A stretch of DNA of 64,000 nucleotides, taken from assembly GCA_001600635.1 (NCBI GenBank), contig BCKL01000015.1:1-64000 (forward strand), in the 5' to 3' direction. Below are positions 1 to 11,050 of the stretch, piece by piece. The notes beneath the pieces are model-generated. The model had not been told where the DNA came from, did not search any database, and saw nothing but the letters and a program-made list of their open reading frames with translations. The DNA comes from Leucosporidium creatinivorum (Eukaryota > Basidiomycota > Microbotryomycetes > Leucosporidiales > Leucosporidiaceae). Each line of letters begins with the position of its first letter. Within the stretch, counting starts at the first letter, position 1. The translations under genes and the position numbers were made by a program.

Positions 1-90
1 AACCCTAACCCAACCCTAACCCAACCCTAACCCTAACCCTAACCCAGTCTCGACCCAACCCCCTAGTCCTCTAACCCTAACCCAACCCAC
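1..90. repeat. Telomeric repeat tract (chromosome end)
   Basis: The window opens with CCCTAA units (G-strand TTAGGG), several separated by an extra CCCAA so that units alternate between CCCTAA and CCCAACCCTAA. The tract is regular to about base 45, then breaks up (a CCCTAA/CCCAA patch recurs at about 76-88). The C-rich strand reading into the window is the orientation expected for a left chromosome end. The tract is short, probably because of assembly or clipping. Confidence 0.93.
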
Positions 91-1186
91 TCGAGTTGAG
101 CGGGCGAGCTTAGACCGAGTCGGTTTCCGCACAGCCGGTGGAGCGTGACCTGTAGTCAAACAGTCTCAAGTCGTAGTAGAGTACGGTTTGAGCTCCCCCA
201 ACTCTGTAGCGCAGTACTTGGTCAGTCTGCACTCTTCCAGCGTCCCGCGCAGGTCCAAGTTTCGGTTTCCGCTTCGTCGAGTTGCCAAGTCGTGCCGCCT
301 ACTGTCGAGTGAAAAGTTGCAAGTGGAGTCCAGTGTAGACTTCAGCCTGGAGCAGAACACTCGGGGAGCAAGAAACCGGTCTCTGCAGCTTGTGTGCTGG
401 CTCCGTTGACTCGCAGCGGCAGCTCCAACCCTAGTGCGAGTTCACCGAGCCGAGCCGGGGCTCCCTCCCCCTGCACCAAGTGTCTGCAGCTGCAGTCGAG
501 TGGTTCGAGCTGAAAGAGTCATCGTTGCCGTTCTGTGAACTGCCTCTGTAGCTGAGTACCCCCCCTCAGCCAGTCTTTGAAACTTGCGCCGAGCCAAGTC
601 CGGCGTTGGCAAGACAAGTGGCCGCGTGAGCTGTAGACCAGCCGTCTGCTGCACCCTCTGCCCCACTGCTCTGCACTTCCCCGTTCTCTCTCTACGTCTT
701 GCGCAACTCGGCATGCGCCGAGCGGCGGGCGACGATGAACAGCTGCCGCGTGAAGCACCTCGAACAAGCGATGTTCATCTCCACTCTTCAAGCTTAACCA
801 ACACAGCTGACAAAGCTTCGACGACACCTGATGACCTACATTCGCCCCTTTGCTTGGCTCCCCGCATCCTCAGGCGCGCCTGCAAAGCCAACTTCGCCGA
901 GAGGCTCGGTCGAGGTTGCGCGAGCTCAGCAAGCTACCAATGGCGATATCTACCTAGACCCGAAACCTGCAGCACCTTGACTGGCTTTCCTGCACGAGAC
1001 GAGGCCGTCCCAAATTTAACTTTTGTGCGTCCTCGGCGCCCTGACCCCGCCAACTTGCTCCGCCTCAAACGTCAGACTGAAGGTGAACAGCTTTGCTTCT
1101 CACCACCCATTAGCAACACTTCCTTGACTTGAAGCTACAGCTCCATCAATTCAGCAGAAGCCCGGCCTCGAAGGCTCTGCTCGGCG
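91..1186. other. Subtelomeric non-genic stretch
   Basis: About 1.1 kb between the telomere and the first credible gene. Several frames are open (for example 584-1132 on +), but the translations are low-complexity, show no domain and have open counterparts on the other strand, as expected of GC-rich sequence. I see no transposon protein, tRNA or tandem array. Confidence 0.6.
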
Positions 1187-2177
1187 ATGATTCCCTTTCC
1201 CCTTTTCTTGCTCGCGGCGCTTCTTCCAACATTCATTTCCGCGGCCAGTCTGCCAACAGGAGCAGCTCCTCAAGCACCAAGCTGCTCGCCTCGGTTCTCT
1301 GGTCTCCAACAATACATCAAGGTCGGCCGAGGTGAGCTAACGCGTTCTCGGCGGCTTTCGAGGCGAGGCGATGAAGATAACACTGATCCCCGGCTCTCTT
1401 AACCTTTCACCCTGGTACAGACCAGCTCGCATGGAAGTCCGTACCGTCAATAGGAGCTGCTGGATCTGGCGGTGTCAAGCTGGTGAGCGCTACAGACCGT
1501 TTGTTCGAGGGAGCTGAGCGCACACGCTGACCTCGGTCTTTTCGTTTCATGCAGGCGTCGCTTCCCAAGAACCCCAACGCTGCTTTCGAGTTCATCATCG
1601 AGCGGAAAGGAGAGGGTTTCGCAGTCTCGCAAGTCCCTTGCACCTCGAACGAGCGAGATCGGCAGCTCGATGAACGCTCGGCGCTGACCATTCTCTCAAC
1701 TTCAGCCCCGCCAGCGCTGCAGGTGCAACATGTAGCTCGGCCGACTCACAGCTACAACACCCGCTGGCGGCATCTTGTACACCAACCCACTCTGTAAGCC
1801 TCTCACGCCTCCAACTCCCTGCGCGCTGGCTGCGGCCCTTCTCCCATATCGCCGAATCTGACCAAGTCGCCTCTCCACAGTTCCGCATCATCTGCCAGGA
1901 CTGCGACGACCACGACGACGCCGCTTCGGGATGCCAACTTCGTCTCGACCCGGGCAGCAAGAGCAGTCATGCGGGACAGTGCATCGAAGCTGGCGAGGGG
2001 AAGTCGCCGAAGCTGAGCTGGACCGAGTGCGTTTCCGGCAACAAGAAGGGCGAGGTCAAGGGGAGGGATAAGGTGAGTGTTATGGTGCGAGTCGCCTATA
2101 AGGACCTGGCTGACACCTCCGCTCGACCACAGGAGAGAAGGCTGGCCCGACAACTTTTCGAGATTTCGCCATCATGA
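1187..2177 (+). CDS. Small secreted cysteine-containing protein (hypothetical)
   Basis: A hand-spliced model of five to six exons. The start at 1187 gives a strong signal peptide: a hydrophobic MIPFPLFLLAALLPTFIS followed by Ala/Ser-rich residues that suit signal peptidase. Exons I place: 1187-1331, 1421-1482, 1555 to about 1636, about 1751-1794, about 1884-2084 and 2133-2177 (stop TGA). Introns begin GTGAGC, GTAAGC or GTGAGT and carry a CTGAC-like branch motif; one donor near 1637 (GTCCCT) is non-consensus, so that junction is the weak point. The mature protein would be about 170 residues with about eight cysteines, including a CQDC motif, and a basic C-terminus. I recognise no family. Its place within 1.2 kb of a telomere fits the usual location of fast-evolving secreted proteins, but a role cannot be inferred from sequence alone. 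Confidence 0.5.
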
Positions 2178-2512
2178 CATGGAGACTACCTTGCTCAAAG
2201 ACACTTCTATGGACCCTCACAGACACTTCAATAGACCCTCTATATCTCATTAGATCCCCTAATTACCCTTTCCCTCCTTATCTATCCGACAGACACTCCA
2301 CCTGTCGTTATTCCTCGGCGTTGGGCTCAGCGGCCTAGGCGAGATCTCTTGTAGCTTATCACATGTGCTACAAATACGAGCATCTTGTTTTGCTAGACTC
2401 GACAACCTTTGCCCTCGAGAATGAGGCCTTCGGAGCGGCTCGGGAGCAGGCAACTCGCAAGGCCTCTCACTCGCGACGACGACTGCTACACTAAGCGAAT
2501 ACATAGCAGAAT
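2178..2512. other. Convergent intergenic region
   Basis: This is the 3' space between the secreted-protein gene (+) and the P5B ATPase (-). It contains a short imperfect repetition of a motif like AGACACTTCTATGGACCCTC at about 2200-2245. No coding potential or RNA gene is seen. Confidence 0.5.
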
Positions 2513-5500
2513 CTAATCCTCCATCGAGCGTTGTACCGCCTTGTATACTTTGTTGTCGTTCGTCCTTCGAATACCCCTTATCTTGCGCCACTTCTTCATC
2601 TGATCGCCGATGAAGCGAGCGACTGTCTGTGCGCCGTACTCCTCGAAGGACCAGCTGAGGACAACGTTGGCGATGAGGAGGAGAAGCAGCTCGAGGTGGA
2701 ACTCTCGAGGGAGGGTCATGAGTTGAAGAAGGTCGAAGACGGGTCCGGAGGTGGTGAAGAGGGTGTAGAGGGAGAAGACGGTGAGCGAGCCGATGGCGAG
2801 GACGAGCCAGCCTATTGCCAGGGGAAAGAGTCAGTTTTGCGCTCAAAGTGGAGCAGCAGCACGATCGCACGCACGATTGGTCCACAGCGGCTTGCGGTAA
2901 GGAGGACCGACGCAGAAGATGGCGGCGACGAGGATGTACTGGAAGGAAGAGACGAGGAAGAGGGCCGTGTTTTCGAAGCTGACAATGTCGAGCTCGTCGG
3001 GGTCGATCTCGGGTGGGATGTACCTTCGTAGGAGCGTGGAAGGTCAGCCTCGGCGATTCGGAGAGCGCGATTACAGGGACTCGCCAAGACTGAGACCGCA
3101 CGAAGAAGAAGGTGAAGAACTGGACAGCGCTCGAGATGACGATTTGGCCGATGAGCGAGGTGAGGACCTTCTTTGAGATGAGCGAGGCGGTCGGGCGCTT
3201 GGGGACGATCCGTTGGAAGGCCTCGGTTCGGCCCACTGAAGAGGTAAAGTTCAGCGCTGCGAGTGAGAGATGAAGACGAGGGTGACATACTGGTGACGGC
3301 GATGGGAAGGATGAGGAAGAGGTCGATGTAGAGGAACTGGAAGTCGCCGAGCGTACTCGCGATGGCGTAGAGCAGCGTGACCGTGGTGAATTGGATCAGC
3401 GAGTAGAGGGCCCTGTCAATGAGTAGAAACGGTCAGCAACTGTCGATGAATTCCGATTACGGGACTTACATGAACTTGAAGCAACTGAAGCTGGTGACGA
3501 GGGCGGCTCGACCCTCCTTGATGACCTCGATGAAGCAGCGAATGTCGGGCTGACGACTGGTGAAGGGCGCGGCGACACTTGCCTCGGCCTCGGAGAGACT
3601 GAGCCCGACGTCGGCGGCCTTGAGAGCTCCACAATCGTTGGCGCCGTCTCCACAGAAGCCGACGGTGTAGCCGAGGGACTGTAGCCGTTCGACGAGCTCG
3701 TGCTTCTCGTCGGGCGACATGCGAGCAAAGATGACACCCTTGACGAGCATCTGAGGAGGGGCGCACAAATTAGCGGCGAGTAACGACCGAGGGGGAGAGA
3801 GGACGAACCCGCTGCAACGTCTCGAGAGCGCCAAAGTCCATCATCCACCTGAACACGTCGCCCGAGATGGCGAGGTGGTACTCACGCGACTCGTCCGAGT
3901 AGCCGCTGAACACGCTAGCAGTGTCGGTCTCAAGAGGCTGCGAATAGGAAGCGAGATCAGCGAGCGTCGAAGAGGACGACCGTCGAGCGAGCTCACCTTG
4001 AGAGAGTAAGGGTCGAGCTTGCGACTCTCGTCTTCCACATCTGTCCATTCGATCGTTGAGCGAGGTGTCGACGAGTTGCCTGCGCATAGAAGAGAGTTCA
4101 GCGGTCGAGAACAAGAGTAAGCCGATCATTGAGAGACGAACCCTTGAGGAAGGTCGGTAGGAAGATGCGAGCCATCGGCTGAATCATGCCACACTCGCGT
4201 CCGACGCTGATAGCCGTGCGAACGTTGTCTCCGGTCACCATGCGCGTCGGGATGTGAGCCGAGCGGAGAGTAGCGATGGCGGGGGCGGTTCCGGGCTTGA
4301 GCTTGTTCTCGAAGACGATGATACCAAGGAAGCGCAGATCCGACTCGACGACCTCACTGTAGTCGTGAAGAAGAGTCAGCGGGGTCGCGAGCGGGAGAGA
4401 CAACGAAAAACGCACCGCTTGAGGCGCTGAGCCTTGATCCAAGTTAGGCCGGGCATACTCTTTCCAGCCAGGGCGATGACACGGTAGCCGTGCTTGGTGT
4501 AGTAGGCGAGCATCTCATCGTAGTCCTCGGGCACTGTGAGGGTCGGTCAGAGTCAGCGGGCGCCGAGAAGCGAGTAAGGCCTGCGACTTACGAGTTGAAG
4601 GATCGCAAATCTCCTGCATGACCTCGGGAGCTCCCTTGACATATGCCTCGACCGAGTTGGATTTGAGCTTCTTGACGAGGACACTCATGCGACGGAGCGA
4701 GGAGACGAAATCGAAAGTGCGAAGGACTCCGAGCTCGAGGAAGTGGGCGTGCTGGATGTGACGACTCGAGATCAGCAAGGCTCTGAGCGGCCGACGAGCG
4801 CAACACACCTTGCTACCAGCTTTCAAAGCATCCTCGAGCTTGAACGACTCGCCTCCAGGAGGACGAACGACCGTCTGCACGAGGGTAGCCGCTCGCTCGG
4901 GGACCTTGGACGAGGAGGCTGCTCCCGTCGCCTTCTTCTTCGAATCAGCAGCAGGCTTCTTCGCGCCTTCCTTGCCTTCCTCGAGGGTCCACCCGGTGAA
5001 CTCGAACATGCGCATGTCGAGAGGGTCGCCTATGACCTCGCCGTCGACGATCTTGAGGGCATGGCAGGTGGTGAGGGCGTGCAGCAGAGGCGTCTTGGCG
5101 TCGGCGGCTCCAAAGATGGGTACATTGTCGGCGTCGTGCTCAATCTCGGCGAACTTGTTCGAGGAGCGGACGACGCTGCGAACGCCGAGCACGTCGAGTC
5201 CTTCCTCGGTGAGCGTTCCCGTCTTGTCGAAGCAGACGATATTGACCTTGCCACCGATGTTGACTCTGCTCGGCGAGATGCAGAAGATACCGATCTTGCG
5301 GAGGCGAGCGATGGCGAACGAGGTGCCGATGGACATGGTGGCGGGAAGAGCGGGAGGGACGACGATGGTGACCAGATCGAGCGCGCGAATGACGATGACG
5401 GACCAGGCGATCTATGAGCGAGAGGGTCAGCCTTACCCTTCGAGTCGAGAGAGATAAACGCACTCCGAGCTTGATGAAATTGACCGAACTGGCGAGGAAG

Positions 5501-8281
5501 CCGAGAATGGCGACGATGGCGAGCACTCCGATGAAGCGGAATGAGTCGCGATAGAAGGCGAATCTGCCAGCGAGGAGGTTAGAAGGAGATTCTCAAGCAG
5601 AAGGAGCAGAGAGGCTCACCCGAAGGGCTTGGGGAACAGCATTGAGCGAACGAGCGCTCCCTTGGTCGTGTTGAAGCCTGTGAGAAGCGAGGGTTAGCAG
5701 CTACTCAGCAGAACAGGAAGAGGGCTACTGACCAGTACGCATGACCATGGCGACAGCCTCTGGCTCTCCTCCACCAATGCTGATCGGCGACGTCTTGCGG
5801 ATGCGAATAATCTTGGTGCCGCTGAAGACGACGTGCCGCGAGAGGTCGGGCGAGATCTCGGCGCCGGGCGTGCTGATCTGAGAAACGTCCGCCTGCTCCA
5901 CAGGGTACTTTGAGACGGGGACGGACTCTCCCGTGAGCATCGACTCGTTGACGATGGCATCGCCAGAGAGCAGGACGAGGTCGGCGGGGAAGGTGTTGAG
6001 CGCAGGGTCGGAGATGTCGACAATGTCGCCCGGTACGAGCGAGTCGGAGATGTCGTCAGTCCCTGCAAATGAAGAGAGGTCAGCTTTCCGAGCGAAACGA
6101 ATCGGCGCCGAGACGGCTCACATTCCGAGTTGCGCATGACCTTGACGGGGCACGAGAAGCGAGACATTTCGCGCATCCTCTCGACGTTCTGTAAGGAGTG
6201 GGTGTATCAGCGAAGCGCGAGAAGAGTGGTGCGAAAGGCTACGCACGCCCTTGGTCTCGATGAGAGTCGAGATGATGCTGACGACTGAGATGATGGCGAT
6301 CGCAAACGCGTAGTCTGTAGTGAAGCAATTGTCAGCTAAAGCTCATGAGAAAAGCTCAGCTTCAAACTCACAGTAGTAGTCGTCGAAAGCCCAGAGGATG
6401 ATGGAGAAGACCTGGAAGATGTAGAAGGGGTGCAAGACCTCGTCCATGAGGAGCTGAAAGGTAGTCCGGCTGGCGATGTCGATAGCGTTGCCGCCAAAGA
6501 GCGTGGTGCGAATCTCCGCCTCGGAATCCGACAGGCCTCGGCGAAGAGAGATCATGGACGTCCACATCGGGTCTTTCCATTCGCTGCGAATGAGGAGCAG
6601 GTCAACTCCGAGCAGCAGAGCAGCACAGACGGGGAGTGCAGCACTCACCGGACCATGCGGAACTCGCCCTCGGGGTGCAAGAGGAAGCGGTAGTAGCGGT
6701 AATCGACGTATTTGAGCGTGTCGACGAGCGGTCCCTTCCCCTTCTTGGGCTTCGTGGCCGTGCCGTTGACGCCGCTAGTTCCATTGGGAGTGACGGTGCC
6801 CGACGGGGGTGCGGTGGAAATGATGGTGGTGGTCTCGGCTGTCTCCTCCTCGGCCTCGGGGTCCTTGGGGTGAGGAAGGTCGTCGCGATGAGCGGGAGGA
6901 GTGGTGATGGAGGGGGGGAAGATGGTCGAAAGCGGGAGAGGCTTGGACAGCTTGAGCGTCCTCAACGGAAGGATTTGAGGATCGTGGTGGAAAGTCTAGG
7001 AGCGGGAAAGAGCGGTCAGCGGCGATAGCGAGCGAGTGAGCGCCAAGAGCTCACCTCAACGACAACGTAGGAAGCCTCGTCAAACTCGCCGGGCCGGCCG
7101 ACGCTCTTGAGCCAGAGGCTGGGCATCCATCGACCGAGCAGCCAAAGGGACCCGCCCGAGGCGACGCAGGCGGTGGTCCAAAGTGCGAGCTTGACGTTAG
7201 AGACCGAGAGGCCGTGGAAGCGGAGAGGGAGATCCTCGTCGGGAATGTAGATGGACTGATGAGCGTTGGAGCCCTTGCGATGTCCATCCTCCGAGTCACC
7301 CAGCGAGGAAGTCTCGTCGTCGTCGTAATCGTCAAAGTCGATGCGCGACTCGCCGAACATGTGGTCGCCGCCTACGCCCGGGAATCCCATGAAGCCTCCT
7401 CCTCCTCGCCGCCGACGAGGTCCATCCTCTTGCGAAGACCCCGATTGCGTAGTCGAAGTCGAGTTGGTGTCCGAAGATCCATAAGGGCCGTACGGATCGT
7501 CGTCGTCGCCCTCGCCGACCTCAGATTCGGTGCGAACCGATACGGCGTCCGAATCGTAGTCGCTCGAGCGTCGGTTGAGCTTCCCTCGAGTCGAGCCGGC
7601 GCGTGAGGCGGCGCGCGAAGAGGTGGTCGAGTCTTGACGGTCCATCGACGGGCGACCGCGAAGGGCGTCCGAGAGGCCTTGAAAGAAGCCAGGACGTTCT
7701 GCTTCCTCGTCCGATGTCGATGGCGACTGAGGGCGAGAGGCCCGAACGCGAGGTCGAGTAGACTCAGTAGCGGTGCTCTTCCTGCGCGATCTGCGAGGGG
7801 TGTCGCGCCGAGAGGGAGCGGTCGAGTCGGCCTCACTCTCGGCGCCAGTGGTGGTGGCATCACTCCCTCGTCGCGAGCGACTCCTGCTCGACTTCCGGCG
7901 ACTGCTCTTCTTGCTGCGCCGACTCCTGCCTCCCACGCTCTTGCCGTCGTCGCTCCCTTCCTCCTCCTCCTCATCCTCGCGCTGGCGGTTCAAATCGCGC
8001 GACATGCGATCGAGCTCGCCTCGGGACCTCGCGCGCATGCGAAAGGTGGATACCGAGGTAGGAACAGACCGAGCGGCGGGTCCCGAGAAGATGCCGCCGT
8101 CCGGATCGTCGTAGTCGTCGAGCTCTCCCGGGTCCTTGGCCGTGCGAATAGGCAGGGAAGCGATGGGAGGGCGCTCCTCCGTCGGGAAGAATTGCGCATC
8201 GGTGTTTCCTGATTCGTCGTAAGCCGAGGTGGATTTGAGGATGGAGGTCGAGTTGGAGGGGGTGTCCTCGTTGTCGGCCAT
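2513..8281 (-). CDS. YPK9: P5B-type cation-transporting P-type ATPase (YPK9/ATP13A2-like)
   Basis: A large multi-exon gene read from ATG at 8281 to TAG at 2513. Diagnostic P-type motifs are all visible: actuator loop [11 protein letters not shown] (about 5.9 kb), phosphorylation motif [17 protein letters not shown] (about 5.2 kb), KGAPE in the nucleotide-binding domain (about 4.65 kb), TGDN (about 4.2 kb) and [16 protein letters not shown] (about 3.6 kb). The M4 motif [15 protein letters not shown], just before DKTG, is the P5B signature; P5A pumps such as Spf1 have PPELP. Family knowledge: P5B pumps sit in vacuolar/lysosomal membranes, and ATP13A2 exports polyamines from the lysosome. The N-terminus is unusually long (over 350 residues before the membrane domain), Ser/Arg/Asp-rich and probably disordered. 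The last exon encodes a membrane segment and a basic tail ending RSMED. The many short introns look intact. Confident in family, less so in every splice site. Confidence 0.93.
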
Positions 8282-9412
8282 CTTGCTGTTGAAGGGAAGG
8301 AGCGAGAGGGTCAGCGAGCGGTCTACGACATGTCCCGGCTTTCTTCTTGGAAACCTCGCAAGCCCTTGAGCCTTTCGTACAGAGCAAAGGACCTCGTGCT
8401 CGGAGGAACAGGATCGGGAGAGCGCAACTCGTTGAGGCGCGAAAGCTGCACCGAAGCCGGCATGCTACACATGGAGCGTATTCTTTAGTCCCTTAGAGCT
8501 CCGTCCATCCCTCCCGAGCCCTTTAGGTCGCCCTTCGCCGTTCCCTGACATCACAGCACGAGCGACTCCCTCCTCGTTTCTGCCGGCCGACAGAACGGCG
8601 AGACGGCTGAATCGATCGTCAAAGCACCTCGGAGATGCACTGTGATGTACCACGATGCCCTCCTAGTCCTGCAGCATGCCACCGACTTCCGGCAGCATGA
8701 CCCGCGCGGAACCGCCTCCTCCCCCTCGAGCAAACAAGCCTTCCCAGCTGAGGACGAGCCACGACGTACAATATCAGGTCTTATCCCTGTAGTTTCCCTG
8801 CTTCTACTGCTTTGCCAGCCGTCGAGGGCGGGCTGAAGACGAGGAGAGGCGAGTTGAAGCGACCGCGTGCTAGTTTCGACGAGCGAGTTTCCTCCGAGTC
8901 GACGAGCTAGCTGCTTGCAGGAGAGCAGAAGCAAGTAGGTCGAGGATGAGCGCCTATCCGTGTCCTACGATGTCGAAAAGGAGAGACGAGGTGAGGGTAG
9001 ACCGCAACCCGTCGAATTCAGCGTGAGCCGCTCTTCGTCTCCGAGCCTCCTCTCGTGAAGGTGCCGCTTCGTGTGAGACCAGCTTCGGGGGGAGGCAAAG
9101 GTGTCTCATTTTACGGGACTCCTGATCGCCGGCTCTTCACGCAAGCCACTCACAAATCCGACCTCGACGCCCTGCTCGGCGATGGCGAAGGCGGCGCCCT
9201 TAGCTCGTCAACGTGGTAGGCGTCTGCTCGACTCGCCTCGGCCTACCACGTTGACATCACCTGACTCTGGCTGCGATCTTGGATATAGTCAAGGGTCAGG
9301 CTTACGAGCCTCCCGGTGCTCTTTTCCAAATCTCAGCCGAGCGTCGGTCTTGCTACTTGCTCTGCTCTCTCCCTCTTCTGACACCTTGCAAATCCCGGTC
9401 CTAAAGACGTCC
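8282..9412. other. Intergenic region with 5' leader of the P5B ATPase
   Basis: About 1.1 kb between the ATPase start and inverted-repeat copy A. Immediately upstream of the ATPase ATG (- strand) is an intron-like 3' end with a CTGACC branch motif and TTCAACAG, so a 5'-UTR intron is likely. A 46-codon upstream ORF (MPASVQLSRLNELR..., complement 8323-8463) lies in the same leader and may be partly spliced out. A perfect 15-bp hairpin lies at 9207-9255 (listed separately). I see no convincing gene. Confidence 0.5.
9207..9255. repeat. Perfect 15-bp inverted repeat (hairpin)
   Basis: GTCAACGTGGTAGGC at 9207-9221 and its exact reverse complement GCCTACCACGTTGAC at 9241-9255 are separated by 19 nt. 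There are no mismatches in the stem, and pairing stops sharply on both sides. It could be a transcript hairpin, a protein-binding palindrome or the remnant of a small inverted-repeat element. It lies about 200 bp outside inverted-repeat copy A. Confidence 0.75.
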
Positions 9413-10978
9413 AAATACATCACTATACAACAAGACTACTGCAACTGATCCGAGCGCGACGACGCTTAAAAATAGGGAGGTGGGGAAAAGCGAAGGGTGG
9501 GTTCGTTCGGTGAAGAGGCGAAGAGAGAAAGAGGGGGAGGGGAATCCAGGTGGTAGGGCTCCGGGGATTGAAGGTGAAGTCTTTGAATTGAGGGGTGCTG
9601 TGAGCGTCCACACGCATGCGGTCTTGCGAGCGAGGAGGGAGGGAGGTTCGGCGATGAAGGAGGAGGGTCCGCGAGGAGTAGGAAGGGGATGGATCCAGTG
9701 CGATGCGCCTTGAGGTCTAAACAAAAGCAGCGTCAGCGTTCTGTACTCCATCAGCTGTCAGCACACGCAAGAGACGAGCAGCCATGCCCTCGGGACGTTC
9801 CCCAGCCTCCCTCCTCAACCGCTCGAACGCCGAATCATAGAGCTTGCCAGCGCATTCCCCAGCTCGACGACCCGCTGCAGCACGAAGATCACAGATATTG
9901 TGTCGCCGGAGCTGACTCTCGATCATACGAACTCCAGGGATGTAGCTAGCGCTCACTGCCACTCGCTGAGCAGCATCGTAGCCGAGCCGTCCCTTCTCAT
10001 CTGCCCAGGCTACGAAAGCCTCACGGGTCTCGAGAGCATCCTTCAGCTCGTAGTAAAAGCTTCGTAGATCAGTGAGTGAGAGCCCCCGAAGCCAAGAGTG
10101 GAAAGCAGCACCCTCTTCCGCCGCCCGCCCGAGCACTCCCGATCGCCGAATCAACTCCCAAAAGCCCGAGCAGAGAGACTTGACGAGCTGCACCATATCC
10201 TTCAGATACTTGGTGAGCGTAGGACGGTCAGCCTGGTCCACTCCAATGCCCAAGACCTCCAGCAGATGGTCGACAGCGCGCTCGGCGGCCTGCTCCTTTG
10301 CACCATCGGCCGACTTGCAACCTCGAGAGCTATGAAACACGCGAGGGAGATAGGTGTGGAAGGGAGAGCCTGCAGAGAATGTGATAGTCAGCTCAGCGTG
10401 ATAGAACTTGACTGCTCGAGTGGGAAGGAGAGCGATGAGGAATCCGGCGGGTCGAAGCAAAAATCGGCGAAAGGTCAGCGCCGGGCTTGCTACTTCGCTA
10501 CGGAAAGCGGAAGCTCACGAGAACAAGCTTTGTGGTAGATGACCCTGTAGCTGATCTTGATGCTGTTGTCCTTGTCGACGAGGCGTTTGAGGTAATCTTG
10601 CGAGCGAGAGTAGGGCTTCGAGTCGCGCGCCGAGGTGCGAGAGTTGCGAGTGGGTGCCATTCTGTAGTCGAACTTGGGGTTGCGAGTTCGAGGGAGGTAG
10701 TCGAGGCTCTCAATGAGTGTGAGGATGGAAGACAAGAGAGGTGGCGAGCGAGAGGGCTCTTCACTCGTCGTTCGTCTGAGTTCAACGGCTCGCTTGCTCT
10801 CGGAGCATTCAGAGCGCTCACGAAGGCAGGTGGCTGGCTCGATCGCAAGGGAAATTCGTCTGATGAGACGGGTACAGAGAGAGTCGGTGCTGCTTGAAAG
10901 TAGCAGCAGGCGGCTGAAGAGGGCTTGCAAGCGGAGGCGACCAACATGCTCGGCGATGGCTTCGGCAGCGCTGTCGGG
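9413..10978 (-). repeat. Inverted segmental duplication, copy A
   Basis: This segment matches 34690-36262 in the opposite orientation. The match starts in a shared GACAGCGCTG...GCCATCGCCGAGCAT block upstream, runs through the whole orphan gene and ends just past a shared downstream block containing GCGTCGTCGCGCTCGGATCA. Identity is very high over the 5' leader, exon 1, the intron and the first part of exon 2, then falls towards the 3' end and is patchy downstream, where copy B also carries insertions. Confidence 0.92.
9717..10660 (-). CDS. Orphan two-exon gene, copy A (paralogue of 35011-35954)
   Basis: Exon 1 is 10519-10660 (ATG, MAPTRNSRTSARDS...), the intron is 10370-10518 (149 nt, GTGAGC...CTGCAG) and exon 2 is 9717-10369 (TAG stop), giving 264 residues. 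Reading through the intron hits a stop, so splicing is needed. The product is mostly helical in composition, with a basic Ser/Arg-rich N-terminus, no signal peptide and no membrane segment. I recognise no domain. It differs from copy B at 11 residues, all in exon 2 and mainly in its last third. The frame stays open upstream of the ATG in both copies, so an earlier start or upstream exon cannot be excluded; the ATG was chosen because it is the first shared in-frame methionine. Two near-identical intact copies make a functional gene more likely than a chance ORF. Confidence 0.75.
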
Positions 10979-11050
10979 CTCGATCTCTACGCCGCAGGCT
11001 CAAAGGGTACACTAGATCGAACAAAATGCTGCAATACATTGACCTCGACT

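Noticed and set aside
584-1132. 182-codon plus-strand frame near the telomere
   Set aside because: No domain, no intron-compatible context, and opposite-strand frames are equally open; judged non-coding.
2259-3236. 325-codon minus-strand frame over the 3' end of the P5B ATPase
   Set aside because: It runs through several introns of the ATPase in the wrong frame; the real exons carry the ATPase C-terminal motifs.
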